The notes beneath the pieces are model-generated. The model worked only from the letters and a program-made list of their open reading frames with translations. It did no database searches and was not told where the DNA came from. A program made the translations under genes and the position numbers. From the NCBI RefSeq assembly GCF_050436995.1, contig NC_134775.1, forward strand, positions 2,581,124 through 2,645,123: a stretch of DNA of 64,000 nt, written 5' to 3'. The DNA comes from Anticarsia gemmatalis. Taxonomy: Eukaryota > Arthropoda > Insecta > Lepidoptera > Erebidae. How positions within the stretch are numbered: the stretch's first letter is position 1; every line of letters begins with the position of its first letter. Shown here one piece after another: positions 22,343-32,499 of the stretch.

Positions 22343-23462
22343 GGGCGCTCCTTGTATAAACATCTGACAGTAACATCTCCGTATTTAAATTGGTGAAAAA
22401 AATAGTTTTAATACGTTATTGTACACGGTAATAGTTTTAAAAGTAAAAGTGAGACGCAAAGAAATAGTTAAAGTGTTATCTACAATAGAAAACGTAAAAT
22501 ACATACAATAACTCAAACAAACAATAGTGACCAAGTGAACAAATTATAAATAACAATAAACCTCTCAAGTTCCAGTAACAGTGCTAAAAAGTAATAACTA
22601 CGATAAATACCAAACAATTTAATACATTTCCACATATTACAGTGTGAAACAAGTGATTTTTAAAAATATTACGAACGTTACATTTTTTTTAAATTTGTGT
22701 CAAATCATTCCCTACTACGATGATCATCAATAAAAACGGATAACAACGCCATCTATCTGTTCATAGCCAGATCACGATAAAAAAGCCACCTATGAACGAG
22801 TAGCGGAACTAATATACCAAACACTACTATAATTATCGAACCTACATCCTAACTCCAATCACTACCAATAGAGGGCAGTACCTGCCACAAAAAACGAAAT
22901 ATGGATAACATAAATAACGTTACACTTAGAAGAAAACAAATACCGAAAACAAAATCTTGCGAAGCATTAAATGAAAGCAGCTCTTCGGAGATTACAATGT
23001 CCAGCGACTTCTTGGGAAAAAGCGTAGACGACCTAATGAATCCGACTTTCCTCGATCCTAGCATCATATCTGAGCTAAAGATGGAAATCGACGGCTTAAA
23101 AATAAATTTAGATAGCACCAAAAATGAACTAGATAATGTGATACTCGAAAATAACGACCTGAAGAAATACATAAACCAGTTAAACCAAGAAATTAATGTA
23201 CTTAAACAATTATGCAAAAGCCCATTAACAGCAAAAACAAAAAAGAGAACAGGTAACAGAAGAAGACGTCTGAATGATACTTTTGAAAACAGTCGCCTGA
23301 TGGAATGCTCGATGTCTGAAAAAAGCCCTTCGCCTGAGCCTATAGAAAAAAGCAAGGACACCACAACCATGGACCAGGACCAGGTGACCCATACCACAAC
23401 CAAAGAAATTCAAATGGTACGTGACGATTTTCCACAATCCCCGACAGATGGCGACACAAAAC

Positions 23463-23706
23463 TGTGGAGGAACGAGGTGATCATGTTCCTCCAACACAAA
23501 GGGAGGATCCTCCGACCAGGCGAGGTGATCGTGCCTGGTGGGCCTAGGCTGCCCGACTGTCGTAGTCGGGAACTTGTATATATAGTCAGTTGCAATGCAA
23601 ACTTCGATAGCGCGATCTAGGACTTGTGACGTCAGTCGCACTGCGCGTGGTGGTTGTTTTGCGCGCTGGTCACAGTAGATGTCGCTGTATGTAGCGAGCC
23701 GCTACA
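23463..23706 (-). repeat. TRIM 3' LTR
   Basis: The 244 bp run TGTAGCGGC...CCTCCACA on minus. The purine tract lies at 23707-23718 immediately next to it. Confidence 0.88.
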
Positions 23707-24197
23707 TCACTCCCCCTCAGACCGTAGGTCGATCTTCTCTTCATGTCAGTCAGTCTCTCCAGTGCCATGAATTGATAAGTTCCAGTGCGTCGGAACTCGA
23801 ATTCCGCTAGTCCCAGTGAGTCGGAACTATATGCCGCTAGTCCCAGTGAGTCGGAACTGTATGCCGCTAACTCCAGTGAGTCGGAGAGGTGCGGTGTGCG
23901 GTGTGCAGTGAAGTGTCCCCAGTGAGTCGGGGCGACGTGCTTGTTGTCTGCGGTGAGTCGAGACGAAGCGTTGCGGTGCCCTGGGTGCGTCAGAGTAGCG
24001 TGACGATGATGTCCAGGTTGGATGCCGCTGAGGCCGTAGGGTATGCCATTCATGTGCGTGAGCGACATGTTCGTGGAGTGCCCTGGTGTGGCCGAAGATG
24101 CTGGCTGGAGTTGTACGACTGCTGCTGTAGGAGTGAGGAGTGATGAGGGTGCGAAGGTTTGCTGCTGCTGGTCTGATCTTCGTGAAGGTTGCTTCCA

Positions 24198-24215
24198 ATC
24201 ACGTCGGGGTCACCA
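24198..24215 (-). other. Primer binding site, tRNA-Trp type
   Basis: On minus, TGGTGACCCCGACGTGATT starts one base after the LTR. As I recall metazoan tRNA-Trp, its 3' end is the complement of this string. A computed match to the host tRNA set would confirm it. Confidence 0.65.
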
Positions 24216-24216
24216 C

Positions 24217-24460
24217 TGTGGAGGAACGAGGTGATCATGTTCCTCCGACACAAAGGGAGGATCCTCCGACCAGGCGAGGTGATCGTGCCTGGTGGGCCTA
24301 GGCTGCCCGACTGTCGTAGTCGGGAACTTGTATATATAGTCAGTTGCAATGCAAACTTCGATAGCGCGATCTAGGACTTGTGACGTCAGTCGCACTGCGC
24401 GTGGTGGTTGTTTTGCGCGCTGGTCACAGTAGATGTCGCTGTATGTAGCGAGCCGCTACA
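24217..24460 (-). repeat. TRIM 5' LTR
   Basis: This copy adjoins the primer site at 24198-24215 and would be the transcribed LTR on minus. Confidence 0.87.
24331..24388 (-). promoter_or_regulatory. CRE plus TATA promoter-like block in TRIM LTR
   Basis: Reading minus, a perfect CRE TGACGTCA (24381-24388) is followed about 42 nt later by TATATATA (24331-24338) and then a stem GCCCGACT...AGTCGGG just downstream. The order fits a pol II promoter with a structured 5' end. The same motifs occur in the other LTR. Confidence 0.55.
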
Positions 24461-24500
24461 AAACTTTCGACATCTCATGCACCCACTACACAAAAATATA

Positions 24501-25683
24501 TGTATATATTATAATAAATCTGTAGAGAGGTCAATTCTGTACATTGAATATATTTAAAAAACAACCAATGGGGGATGTTTAGTAACGGATACTGATACCG
24601 AATCTGCAATTTTTAATTTTCTTTTCTGTCTGTCTGTCTGTCTGTCCTCCGTCTGTATGTGTTGCTATCACGTAAAAACTACCGGATAGAATGCACTGAA
24701 ATTTGGTATATGCATAGAATAAGTAGTGGAGCAATTTCTAGGATACTTTTTATAGCATAAAATTTCAAAGATTTTTAGAAAATTGAAAAAAATACGTAGA
24801 AATCTTTTGAACCTGCGTTTCCCTATAGAGACCATAGATGGCGTTACAATCCATTTCACAACATTCGCATAGTTAACGCGGCGCCTGCCGTATCGATACC
24901 TGTTGTTCGCACCAACCAATAGATGGCGTTATAAACCGCAACAAAGCGTGTTTTTTCTAATTAATTTATTTTGATGGCTTTATTGTAAAAAAATACCTTT
25001 GCAACATGCTATACATTTATAAGATTTTTAAACATAAATGTTGTATGATATATTACACAAAAATGTTGGTTTACGTGGGTCCGGTGCGATCGGGATATCC
25101 TAGATGGCAAATCGAGTAATTTCGTTTGTTGTCGTTGTTCGCCGCAACTGACAGATGGCGTTGTTGTTCGAATCACATAATTATTTAATAACCAAATTAA
25201 TTGGTTGCATTAAGGAAATAAATTGGATAGCTATGAAACAGACTATGTGGTAAGTTTTAAAAAATAAACAACGGATGATATAAGTATGAAAAATAATTAC
25301 GGGTTACGCGGTTTCGGACGTATCATCGCAAGTATACATTTTTACGCGTCTGAAGAGCTCCGGCGCAGATAGGACCTATAATAATATTCTGAATCCAGAC
25401 GGGTAAGCAATGGTCAGTCTATTATAAGGTATTATATTTTACGCTGTAAACTGCTACGGATACAGACGAGAGCGGAAAAGAAGGTAACCACAGGAAATCA
25501 GGCCTGCCTGAGCCTGTGTCACATTGTGTGCCTTTCGGGTCCCTTTCGTAAATAACCATTAGATGACAAAAGAGTTGTTAACATTTTTATGTGTAGGTGT
25601 ATCGAGTGCTTCGCAATTCACGTGCTCAAACGAATAAGCAACAGTACGAAATTCACGCGAGCGGAGCCGCACGGGTCAGCTAG
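24501..25683 (+). mobile_element. Helitron family C, copy 1
   Basis: The sequence begins near TATAATAAATCTGTAGAGAGG and ends CGGGTCAGCTAG followed by T. It is collinear with 54374-55630. It has no protein-coding capacity. A (TCTG)n run near 24628 and several ATAGATGGCGTT motifs lie inside. It splits the CR1 ORF1. The exact left edge is uncertain by a few bases because the target is TA-rich. Confidence 0.75.
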
Positions 25684-26371
25684 TATGTATATATTTGGAG
25701 ACCAACATGCCCAGGGATTAGCACAAAATATTATAGAAACTAGAATTAATAATTGGAATGACACATACACTGTTACTTCAATGGTAAAACCAAATGCAAC
25801 TAGTACACAAATCCTGAGTAGCTGCAATGAAATGTTTGTAAGAAATCTCACAAAAGATGACATTATTGTGGTAGCAGTAGGCTCTAATGATAAATATCCG
25901 TATAATTTTATTACAGAATTGTGAAATGTATTATATAAACTGCGAAACCATTCAGTATTTGTAACTAATGTGCAATACAACCCGTATCTAAATGAAAACA
26001 TTCTAAATAGTAACATAGAACTAGTAATAAGAAACTATGCTAATTGTAAGTACCTGAAAATACATCCCTATAATAATTACTATTCCACTTACAACCATAG
26101 ACAATATCTGAAGAATATATGTTTTAAATTGAATATAGAAATTGATCACCAATTCTACCAGAGTGAAATAATTAAAAAACTCAAATATAACTTGACTAAA
26201 ACAAAACGCCTACCTAACATAAATAGCAACAATGATTATGTACAGATAATTCCAACTAAAACCACACAAACTAAAATTACATCATACTTTAAGATTATAC
26301 CTCAACCACAGGAAAATAATATAAACAAAACACCAAATAAGAAGTTTTTTCTCCAATAAAATTAACTATGA

Positions 26372-26761
26372 AAACATATCTTTAATTCATCAAAACATTG
26401 CTGGAGTATTAAATAAACAGGATTTGTTACAGATTGCTATACTAGATTTAAATAAGGTACACGGCGATATTGATATTATATGTCTAAGCGAGACCTTTTT
26501 GAAACGTGGAACTGAGGCAAATTTGAAATTAAACAATTATAAATTAGCAACATTCTTCTCTAGATCAACGTAGAGGTGGTACATGTATATTAGTTAAAAA
26601 CCACATAGAATATAAAAAAATAGATATAAAAAAATACTCGATCCCACTCCAATTTGAATGCTGTGCCATCGAAATACCGAAATTTAACTTAATTATACTT
26701 AGTATGTATATATAGGACCCCTACGCCTAACGCAACTTACTTCCTTAGTAAATTAGAGCTT
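26372..26761 (+). pseudogene. LINE ORF2 N-terminus: APE endonuclease
   Basis: The frame begins just past the ORF1 stop and reads SLIHQNIAGVLNKQDLL, IICLSETFLK, RGGTCILVKN and TPTPNATYF. These are the early blocks of an APE-type LINE endonuclease (N of QNI, E of LSET). Two small frameshifts near 26572 and 26715 disconnect it from the long ORF2 frame that follows, so the endonuclease is not made intact. Confidence 0.8.
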
Positions 26762-29233
26762 ATGACTAACAATCTATGTAAAAGAGGAAATAAAAAGATA
26801 ATATTATGTGGAGACTGGAATATTGATGTAATTAAAGCTACTAAGCAATCCGAGGAACTCAATTCAATACTCTACAATAATAACCTAATGAATCACATAA
26901 CAAAACCTACAAGAAAAAACGCCTGCTTGGATCTTATAGCAAGTAACCTAGAAGATGTTAAGTCGGATCTTCATCATCTAGCATTATCAGATCACGAGAC
27001 AGCACAGTCATGTACGTTTAGCTTGCTACCTTGCAATACAACTAAAAAAAAGCCTGACTTCTGGTTTAGAAGGATAAGGGATTTAAATAAAGAGAATATA
27101 AATAAATACAAAGAATGCTTGTCAAGTCTATCTTTTAGCGAAGTATATGAACAACAAGACACTGATGAAGCTTTCAATATCTTTCATGATATAATTACTC
27201 TCTTTTATAAGCTATGTTTTCCAATTATAAAAGTTAAATATACAGACAAACCAATAAAAAATAGATGGCTCACAAAAGGTATAAAACATTGCTGTACGAA
27301 GAAAAGGACATTATATCTGAAATACCATCTGAATAAAGATAATAAAAAATATAACAAACATATATATAAGCGATACACAAAAACGCTAAGACAATGTATA
27401 CATAGATCACAACAAATTAGTAGCCAGCATTATATATCCAACTCAAAAAATGTATGTACAGCGTCTTGGAAGTTAATTAAAGATACCACAAATAGCACCG
27501 TTCATAAATCTGAAATTGACACTTTAGAAGTAAATAACACACAATATAGCGAGCCTAAACAAATAAGTGAACTATTTAATCAATACTACATCTCATTGAC
27601 CAATAAACCGGACAAATACAATATAAATAATAACAACTACAAGGCAATATCTATCCCTAACAATCCCAAAAGTATATTTTTAACTCCTGTTGACCAAATT
27701 GAAGTTTTCAAAATTATTAAATCCTTAAATGACACGAATTCTACAGGCTATGATGAAATATGTACAAAGGTCATAAAACTATGCGCCACAATTCTGTCTG
27801 CCCCACTTACATACATTATGAATATGTCACTCTCAGAAGGGAAATTTCCTACCCGATTAAAAATGTCCATAGTAAAACCGCTATACAAAAAAGGAGTCAA
27901 AACAGACATGAACAATTACAGACCTATAACACTAATAGCAATATTATCAAAGGTCTTTGAGAAGGCAATGTATAGTAGAATAGAAACATTTATAACATCT
28001 GGTAATATTCTAAATGATCAACAATTTGGCTTTAAAAAAGATAGTTCCACTTCTTTGGCATGTTTCTCGTTACTTAAACAAATAACAGAAGCTATTAACG
28101 AGAAAGCCATGGTAGCTTGTATATTCCTAGATATGACAAAAGCTTTTGACTTCGTTTGCCATAAAATGGTACTGTCTAAACTATACAATTACGGAATACG
28201 TGGTACAGCCTACAACTGGTTAAAAAGTTACCTAGAAAATAGAGTCCAGTGTGTAGAAATAACCAAAATCGATCAACACCAACAAAAACAATATAGATCT
28301 TCATACCGACAGAATAATTACGGCGTCCCTCAGAGAAGCATACTAGCCCCACTCCTATTTCTACTCTACAACAATGACCTACCTGAATTTATAAAACAAA
28401 ACTGCATCCTTTTTGCCGACGACACAACTATAATAATTAAAAGTAATGACGTAAAAACCTTAGAAACAGAAGTTAATATCGCTATAGAAAGAGCTATAAA
28501 CTGGCTAGAATATAATAATCTACAAATAAATCTTAAAAAAACAAACATAATTCAATTCCAAACATATCAAGCTAACACACCAAAATTGGAAATAAACTAT
28601 AGAGATCACACCATTGACAATGTTGATGAAAATGTATTTTTGGGTATAACTGTAGACAAATATTGTAACTGGAAGCCACATATAAAGAAACTGATTGGAA
28701 AAATAGACAGATTTGTGTATGTACTAAAGAGGCTAAGAGAAACTGTAAATATGAAAACAGCAATAATTGCATACCATGCTTATGTGTCCTCTATACTACG
28801 TTACGGTATAATAATATGGGGGAATTCTGTGGAATTAGACAAACTATTCGTAACACAAAAAAGAACCATTAGGGCAATAAAGGGAATTGAACCTACAGAT
28901 AGCTGTAAACCCATATTTAAAGAACTTAAAATCCTTCCACTACCATGCCTGTACATTTTTGAGGTCTGTATTTTTGTAAAAAAATATCCACGTCTATGTA
29001 AAAAACTAGGAGATATAGAAAATAGCCGATCGAGACACAAAAACAGACTAAAACAACCGCAAATTAGATTGGAACTATTCAAGAGAAACACATACTGCAT
29101 GGCTATAAAATTGTACAACAAACTTCCAGATAGTCTCAAAAACTTAACACTCACACAATTTCGCAAAAAACTATACAATGTACTACAGAAGAAAATCTAT
29201 TATCATATTAATGAATACAAAACAATAACCTAA
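26762..29233 (+). CDS. LINE ORF2: endonuclease tail plus reverse transcriptase
   Basis: An uninterrupted 823-codon frame. It opens with the endonuclease blocks IILCGDWNIDV and LSDHETA, then the RT fingers/palm: SIVKPLYKKG, NYRPITLI, DQQFGFKK, FLDMTKAFDFV, GVPQRSILAPLLFLLYNNDL and the catalytic FADDTT (F551-A-D-D). GVPQGS-L-GP is degraded to GVPQRS-LAP, which should impair RT. The C-terminus has the AYHAYVSSILRYGIIIWG block and LPDSLKNL. The start Met is internal; true translation would begin upstream. Confidence 0.88.
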   Translation: MTNNLCKRGNKKIILCGDWNIDVIKATKQSEELNSILYNNNLMNHITKPTRKNACLDLIASNLEDVKSDLHHLALSDHETAQSCTFSLLPCNTTKKKPDFWFRRIRDLNKENINKYKECLSSLSFSEVYEQQDTDEAFNIFHDIITLFYKLCFPIIKVKYTDKPIKNRWLTKGIKHCCTKKRTLYLKYHLNKDNKKYNKHIYKRYTKTLRQCIHRSQQISSQHYISNSKNVCTASWKLIKDTTNSTVHKSEIDTLEVNNTQYSEPKQISELFNQYYISLTNKPDKYNINNNNYKAISIPNNPKSIFLTPVDQIEVFKIIKSLNDTNSTGYDEICTKVIKLCATILSAPLTYIMNMSLSEGKFPTRLKMSIVKPLYKKGVKTDMNNYRPITLIAILSKVFEKAMYSRIETFITSGNILNDQQFGFKKDSSTSLACFSLLKQITEAINEKAMVACIFLDMTKAFDFVCHKMVLSKLYNYGIRGTAYNWLKSYLENRVQCVEITKIDQHQQKQYRSSYRQNNYGVPQRSILAPLLFLLYNNDLPEFIKQNCILFADDTTIIIKSNDVKTLETEVNIAIERAINWLEYNNLQINLKKTNIIQFQTYQANTPKLEINYRDHTIDNVDENVFLGITVDKYCNWKPHIKKLIGKIDRFVYVLKRLRETVNMKTAIIAYHAYVSSILRYGIIIWGNSVELDKLFVTQKRTIRAIKGIEPTDSCKPIFKELKILPLPCLYIFEVCIFVKKYPRLCKKLGDIENSRSRHKNRLKQPQIRLELFKRNTYCMAIKLYNKLPDSLKNLTLTQFRKKLYNVLQKKIYYHINEYKTIT

Positions 29234-29640
29234 TTAAATAATTTATTAAATATTCACATTTTTATTCAAAACCTGACATTTAATTACCAAATATTTAAAG
29301 TTCAATATCAATAATTATAATTCCCAATAATTGTAATTATTTTTGCATTATTTTATTGTTTTTACTTCTATTATCAGAAATGTTCTAGTTTTAGTTTTAT
29401 TAATATTAATTTTTCAATGGTTGTTGACATTTGCAATATGAATATGTCTATGTTGCTGTGATGATGTATTTAATATAAGATATAATTGCATGTTGATTAT
29501 ATAAATTCTAATTGGCTATAAAATATTTGCACGCCTATAATGGCAGAATATGCTGTACAAATTTTTATGTAAGACCTTGTAATTTACCATATTCTGGGAA
29601 ATAAAGATTATTATTATTATTATTATTATTATTATTTTGG

Positions 29641-30220
29641 TGGGTTGTGGGAATCAGGAGTGAAATCGTGTAAATATCACTTGCGACGCGTGGTAGGATT
29701 AGCTAACCTTACTTACGAGGAGTTCAGTACAGCATTAGCGCAAATTGAGGCCGTCCTGAACTCCCGTCCTTTAACAGCTCTGTCCACAGATCCAAGTGAC
29801 CTACAGCCACTTACGCCAGTCCATTTCCTTATCGGCCGGCCAATGACTGCTCCAGCGAGTACAGACCTGACTACGGTACCAACCCACCGTTTACAGCGGT
29901 ACGAAATAATCGAGCAAATGAGGCAGAACTTTTGGAAAAGATGGGCGAAGGAGTACGTTTCGGAGTTACAGACACGTTCCAAGTGGACAACGAATAAGAG
30001 CGAAATTCACCTCAACGAACTTGCTCTTATAAAAGAAGATAACCTGCCGCCACTAAAATGGAAGCTAGGCAGGATAGTTCGCCTTTACACGGGTAATGAT
30101 GGCATCACACGAGTAGCTGACCTACAGACATCCACAGGCATCATGCGGCGAGCATTCTCGAAGATTTGTCCGCTTCCAGTTCCACCTAATGACATTGCGA
30201 CGTCGAGTTCATCTCTTTGA
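29641..30220 (+). pseudogene. pol: BEL/Pao integrase C-terminal part
   Basis: The frame reads GLWESGVKSCKYHLRRVVG, then EAVLNSRPLTALSTDP, FLIGRP and the DUF5641-like tail (RWAKEYVSELQTR, KWKLGRIVRLYTG). This is the direct continuation of the integrase broken at 22342, with roughly ten codons missing at the LINE junction. It stays open to its own stop. Confidence 0.9.
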
Positions 30221-30247
30221 AACCAGTCACTTTCAAGGCCGGGTCTA

Positions 30248-30500
30248 TGTTAGCGCCATCTAGGAGCGAATAGTGCGAACAGCGGACCGCCGTGAAGCTA
30301 GCTACGCGGCGGACACGAGAGGGGGGCTCGGACTAGATTACGGGCATTACGAGCAATAAAAATTTCGATCTGCGAACGCGCCGGCCATATTTTTTTACTG
30401 ATATTTTTATTGTAATTCAATTAATAAATTTTATGCGATACAAGTTCAAATAAAGTACGATTATTGAAGAGGCCCACACGCACACGAATACGCCTGAACA
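30248..30500 (+). repeat. Putative 3' LTR of the BEL element
   Basis: After the integrase stop, a G-rich AAGGCCGGGTC tract precedes TGTTAGCGCCATC..., and the segment closes CGCCTGAACA, giving a TG...CA unit of 253 bp. Placement and a TGTTAGC start suit BEL/Pao, but no second copy lies in the window, so the ends are unproven. Confidence 0.45.
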
Positions 30501-30510
30501 CTCTGTATTG

Positions 30511-30756
30511 CATGACATAAAAGTAGTTGATTCAAATGGACAGGTTACATACGGTTCTGAATTTGTTTTTTGTTATATTGACGATATTTGCATAAGCAGC
30601 AAAACGGAATTAGATCACCAAATACATTTAGAAGCGGTATTAAAAAGGATAGACTAATTTGGTGTCACTATAAATGTATCGAAATGTGTGTTTGGTCAAA
30701 AGAAAATAGAATTTTTAGGTTTTGAGATTTCTAAGGACGAAAGGAGAATGGGCACT
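30511..30756 (+). pseudogene. pol: Gypsy RT fragment
   Basis: The frame reads GSEFVFCYIDDICISS, the RT catalytic YIDD region, then KCVFGQKKIEFLGFEIS. A TAG near 30655 interrupts it. The RT fingers are missing upstream, at the junction with the BEL LTR. The next element enters at 30757. Confidence 0.82.
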
Positions 30757-31500
30757 CCTGGGCGGTCGGCGGCCGTTAATGAAAGTAGTGTCAAATTAAA
30801 GTAATGATAACTAGGAACAACTTTTACTAAGAACGTTTCGCTGCAATCCTTTCAGGAAACAATATATTGACATGTAAATATAATGGAATTTCATAGAACA
30901 AATACAATTATTTCGTGTCTGTAATGCATTTAATGTTGTGTAATAACGTTACATCTTCTTATAACGTTTGCAATGCCATCAAAATGAACAATAATCGTAA
31001 CTCGTATCTATCTATCATATGGTTCACCTAGTTTCAAAGTTGTTCAAGCCGCCCGAATGTTATCTTAGTTGACAACCACCGGGACCGGCTTTTGACGTGC
31101 CCTCGGAAGCACGGAGAAGCTCAGTTCAAATACCACAATGCGGTCACCCATCTATAGAATGACCGCGCCAACGGTTGCTTAACCAACAGATCGTTTACCG
31201 ACCATATATTATAGAAGAGCAAGATGTTTACTTGTTACGATATTTATATATTTACATGTTATGATTGTTCGAATATTAATAATGTCTACATTTGTATGCA
31301 ATAATATAAATAGTACTTTTTATTTAATCTCCGAATATAAGCCAAAAATATGTTTTTATACTATTAAAAGTGCTCAAAAACAAAAATGTATTTTGTTCGT
31401 CATATAAGTGCGTCGCGGCAATAAAACTTTTACACGGTAATTATAGGACTAAACTACATAAAAAAAACAAAAAATCAATTTTGGCCGCGGATCGCCCAGG
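30757..31500. mobile_element. Unclassified TIR element in Gypsy RT
   Basis: The termini CCTGGGCGGTCGGCGGCC (left) and the complement of GGCCGCGGATCGCCCAGG (right) pair over 18 bp with a few mismatches. Flanking CT on each side may be a 2-bp duplication. It is 744 bp with no coding frame and carries a 5S-type SINE near its middle. RT coding resumes on the far side. The superfamily is unknown to me. Confidence 0.6.
31008..31207 (-). mobile_element. 5S-rRNA-derived SINE, copy 2
   Basis: On minus, GGTTAAGCAACCGTTGG and ATAGATGGGTGACCG match the 5S rRNA internal control region. These are followed by a shared body (TCCGTGCTTCCGAGGGCACG) and tail GGCGGCTTGAACAACTTTG. It ends in a short GATA-type repeat instead of poly(A). 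It lies inside the 30757 element. Confidence 0.78.
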
Positions 31501-32484
31501 CTCCATACTATTTTGCCCATTCTCCTTTTACCTTTACAAAATAAAATTAAAGCAATTGTAGATTATTCGAAACCGGAAACAGTTGTTGATAAATTACGTA
31601 AATTTCTTGGAATGCTTAATTTTTATAGAGCACATTTACCAAAAGCAGCTCAATATCAGGCAGAATTAAATAAGTATTTACATGGTTCTAAGAAAAAAGA
31701 TCGATCACCAATAATTTGGGACGATCGCTCAGAGAATGCATTTCTACAGTGTAAAAAAAGTTTACAAGAGGCAGCGTTGTTAACGTATCCAAGTGAAAAC
31801 GCTCCTTTATGTTTAACTAGCTGACCCGCGCAACCTCGCTTGCGTCACGTAAGAGAGAATGGGAATTTTCCCCGTTTTTGTAACATTTTTCGTTACTACT
31901 CCGCTCCTAATGGTCGTAGCGTGATGATATATAGCCTATAGCCTTCCTCGATAAATGGGCTATCTAACAGTGAAAGAATTTTTCAAATCGGACCAGCAGT
32001 TCCTGAGATTAGCGCGTTCAAACAAACAAACAACTTCAGCTTTATAATATTAGTATAGATGAATGACGCGTCGAATGACTGCGTGGGCGCAGTGTTACAG
32101 GCTAAAGTCCAAGGTTCGTGGAAACCTTTAGCTTATTATTCGAAGCGAATGTCTGAAACAGAACGTAAATATAGTACTTATGATCGTGAATTGCTTGCCA
32201 TCTATCAGGCCGTCCAGCATTTTAGGTACCTGTTAGAAGGACGTAGTTTTACAATATTAACAGATCATAAACCTTTAGTTTATGCATTTAGTAAAAAGCC
32301 AAGCGAGAAAGATACCCCGAGACGTATTAGACATTTAATGTTTATAAGTGAATATTCAACGGATATAAGATATATAGAAGGTAGCAAGAATAGCGTTGCA
32401 GACAGTTTATCGCGTATAGAAACGATCACATTCCCAACCGTCATAGAGTACCTACTCGGAAATCGCTTTAGAATAACAACATGA
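31501..32484 (+). pseudogene. pol: Gypsy RT end and RNase H
   Basis: The frame has LRKFLGMLNFYRAHLPKAA (RT thumb/connection), WDDRSENAF, then after the Helitron MNDASNDCVGAVLQ, KPLAYYSKRMSETERKYSTY, LTDHKPLVYAF and SVADSLSR. Discounting the Helitron restores one frame exactly. The RNase H D (in NDAS) and following blocks are kept. The frame ends shortly after at a stop near 32482. Confidence 0.88.
31817..32059 (-). mobile_element. Helitron family A, clean insertion
   Basis: 243 bp; minus reads TCTATACTAATATTATAAA...CTAG. It is flanked by A (31816) and T (32060) with no duplication. The empty site rejoins a Gypsy RNase H frame to the base. It contains a (GTTT)n stretch and no ORF. Confidence 0.9.
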
Positions 32485-32499
32485 TAAGGAGTTATTAGA

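Larger units (their letters stand above)
23463..24460 (-). mobile_element. TRIM (short non-coding LTR element)
   Basis: Two 244-bp LTRs differ by one base by eye (A/G at position 31 of the repeat) and enclose ~510 bp without gag or pol. The flanks AAAC (23459-23462) and AAAC (24461-24464) are a 4-bp duplication. Orientation is minus: the PBS TGGTGACCCCGACGTGATT follows the right-hand LTR and a purine tract GAGGGGGAGTGA precedes the left-hand LTR. The interior has ~35-bp tandem units with CCAGTGAGTCGGA. It must be mobilised by another element. Confidence 0.88.
22901..26359 (+). pseudogene. LINE ORF1: coiled coil plus SGNH-type esterase
   Basis: The segments 22901-23462, 24461-24500 and 25684-26359 read on from one another once the TRIM and Helitron are discounted. 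The N-terminal half has a leucine-rich coiled coil (about residues 60-110) and a basic KKRTGNRRRR stretch. The C-terminal half starts YIFGDQHAQGLAQ and has VVAVGSND, the first and third blocks of SGNH/GDSL esterases known in CR1-like ORF1 proteins. A TGA at 25922-25924 interrupts the esterase. ORF1 proteins bind RNA as multimers; the esterase role is unsettled. Confidence 0.75.
22343..29637 (+). mobile_element. CR1-group LINE with two nested inserts
   Basis: The LINE is inserted in BEL integrase. It has a ~550-nt 5' leader, ORF1 (coiled coil then esterase-like domain), ORF2 (APE endonuclease, RT) and a 3' UTR ending in AATAAAG plus an ATT microsatellite, typical of CR1-like 3' ends rather than poly(A). 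A TRIM (23463-24460) and a Helitron (24501-25683) interrupt ORF1. The target junction appears to have lost some 30 bp of BEL coding sequence rather than duplicating it. Confidence 0.82.
15085..30500 (+). mobile_element. BEL/Pao LTR element, fragmented by inserts
   Basis: Reading only the non-inserted parts gives, in order, gag (15.1-16.1 kb), protease (18.6-19.2), RT (19.2-20.5), RNase H (20.5-21.6), integrase (21.6-22.3) and an integrase tail (29.6-30.2), then a putative 3' LTR (30248-30500). The gaps hold a hAT, a piggyBac-type element, a tRNA SINE and a CR1-like LINE. The 5' LTR is missing; the element is truncated near 15085 against a LINE scrap. Confidence 0.88.

Noticed and set aside
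23670..24234. Several 60-132-codon frames inside the TRIM
   Set aside because: No gag or pol similarity; they are frames through tandem repeats and LTR sequence.
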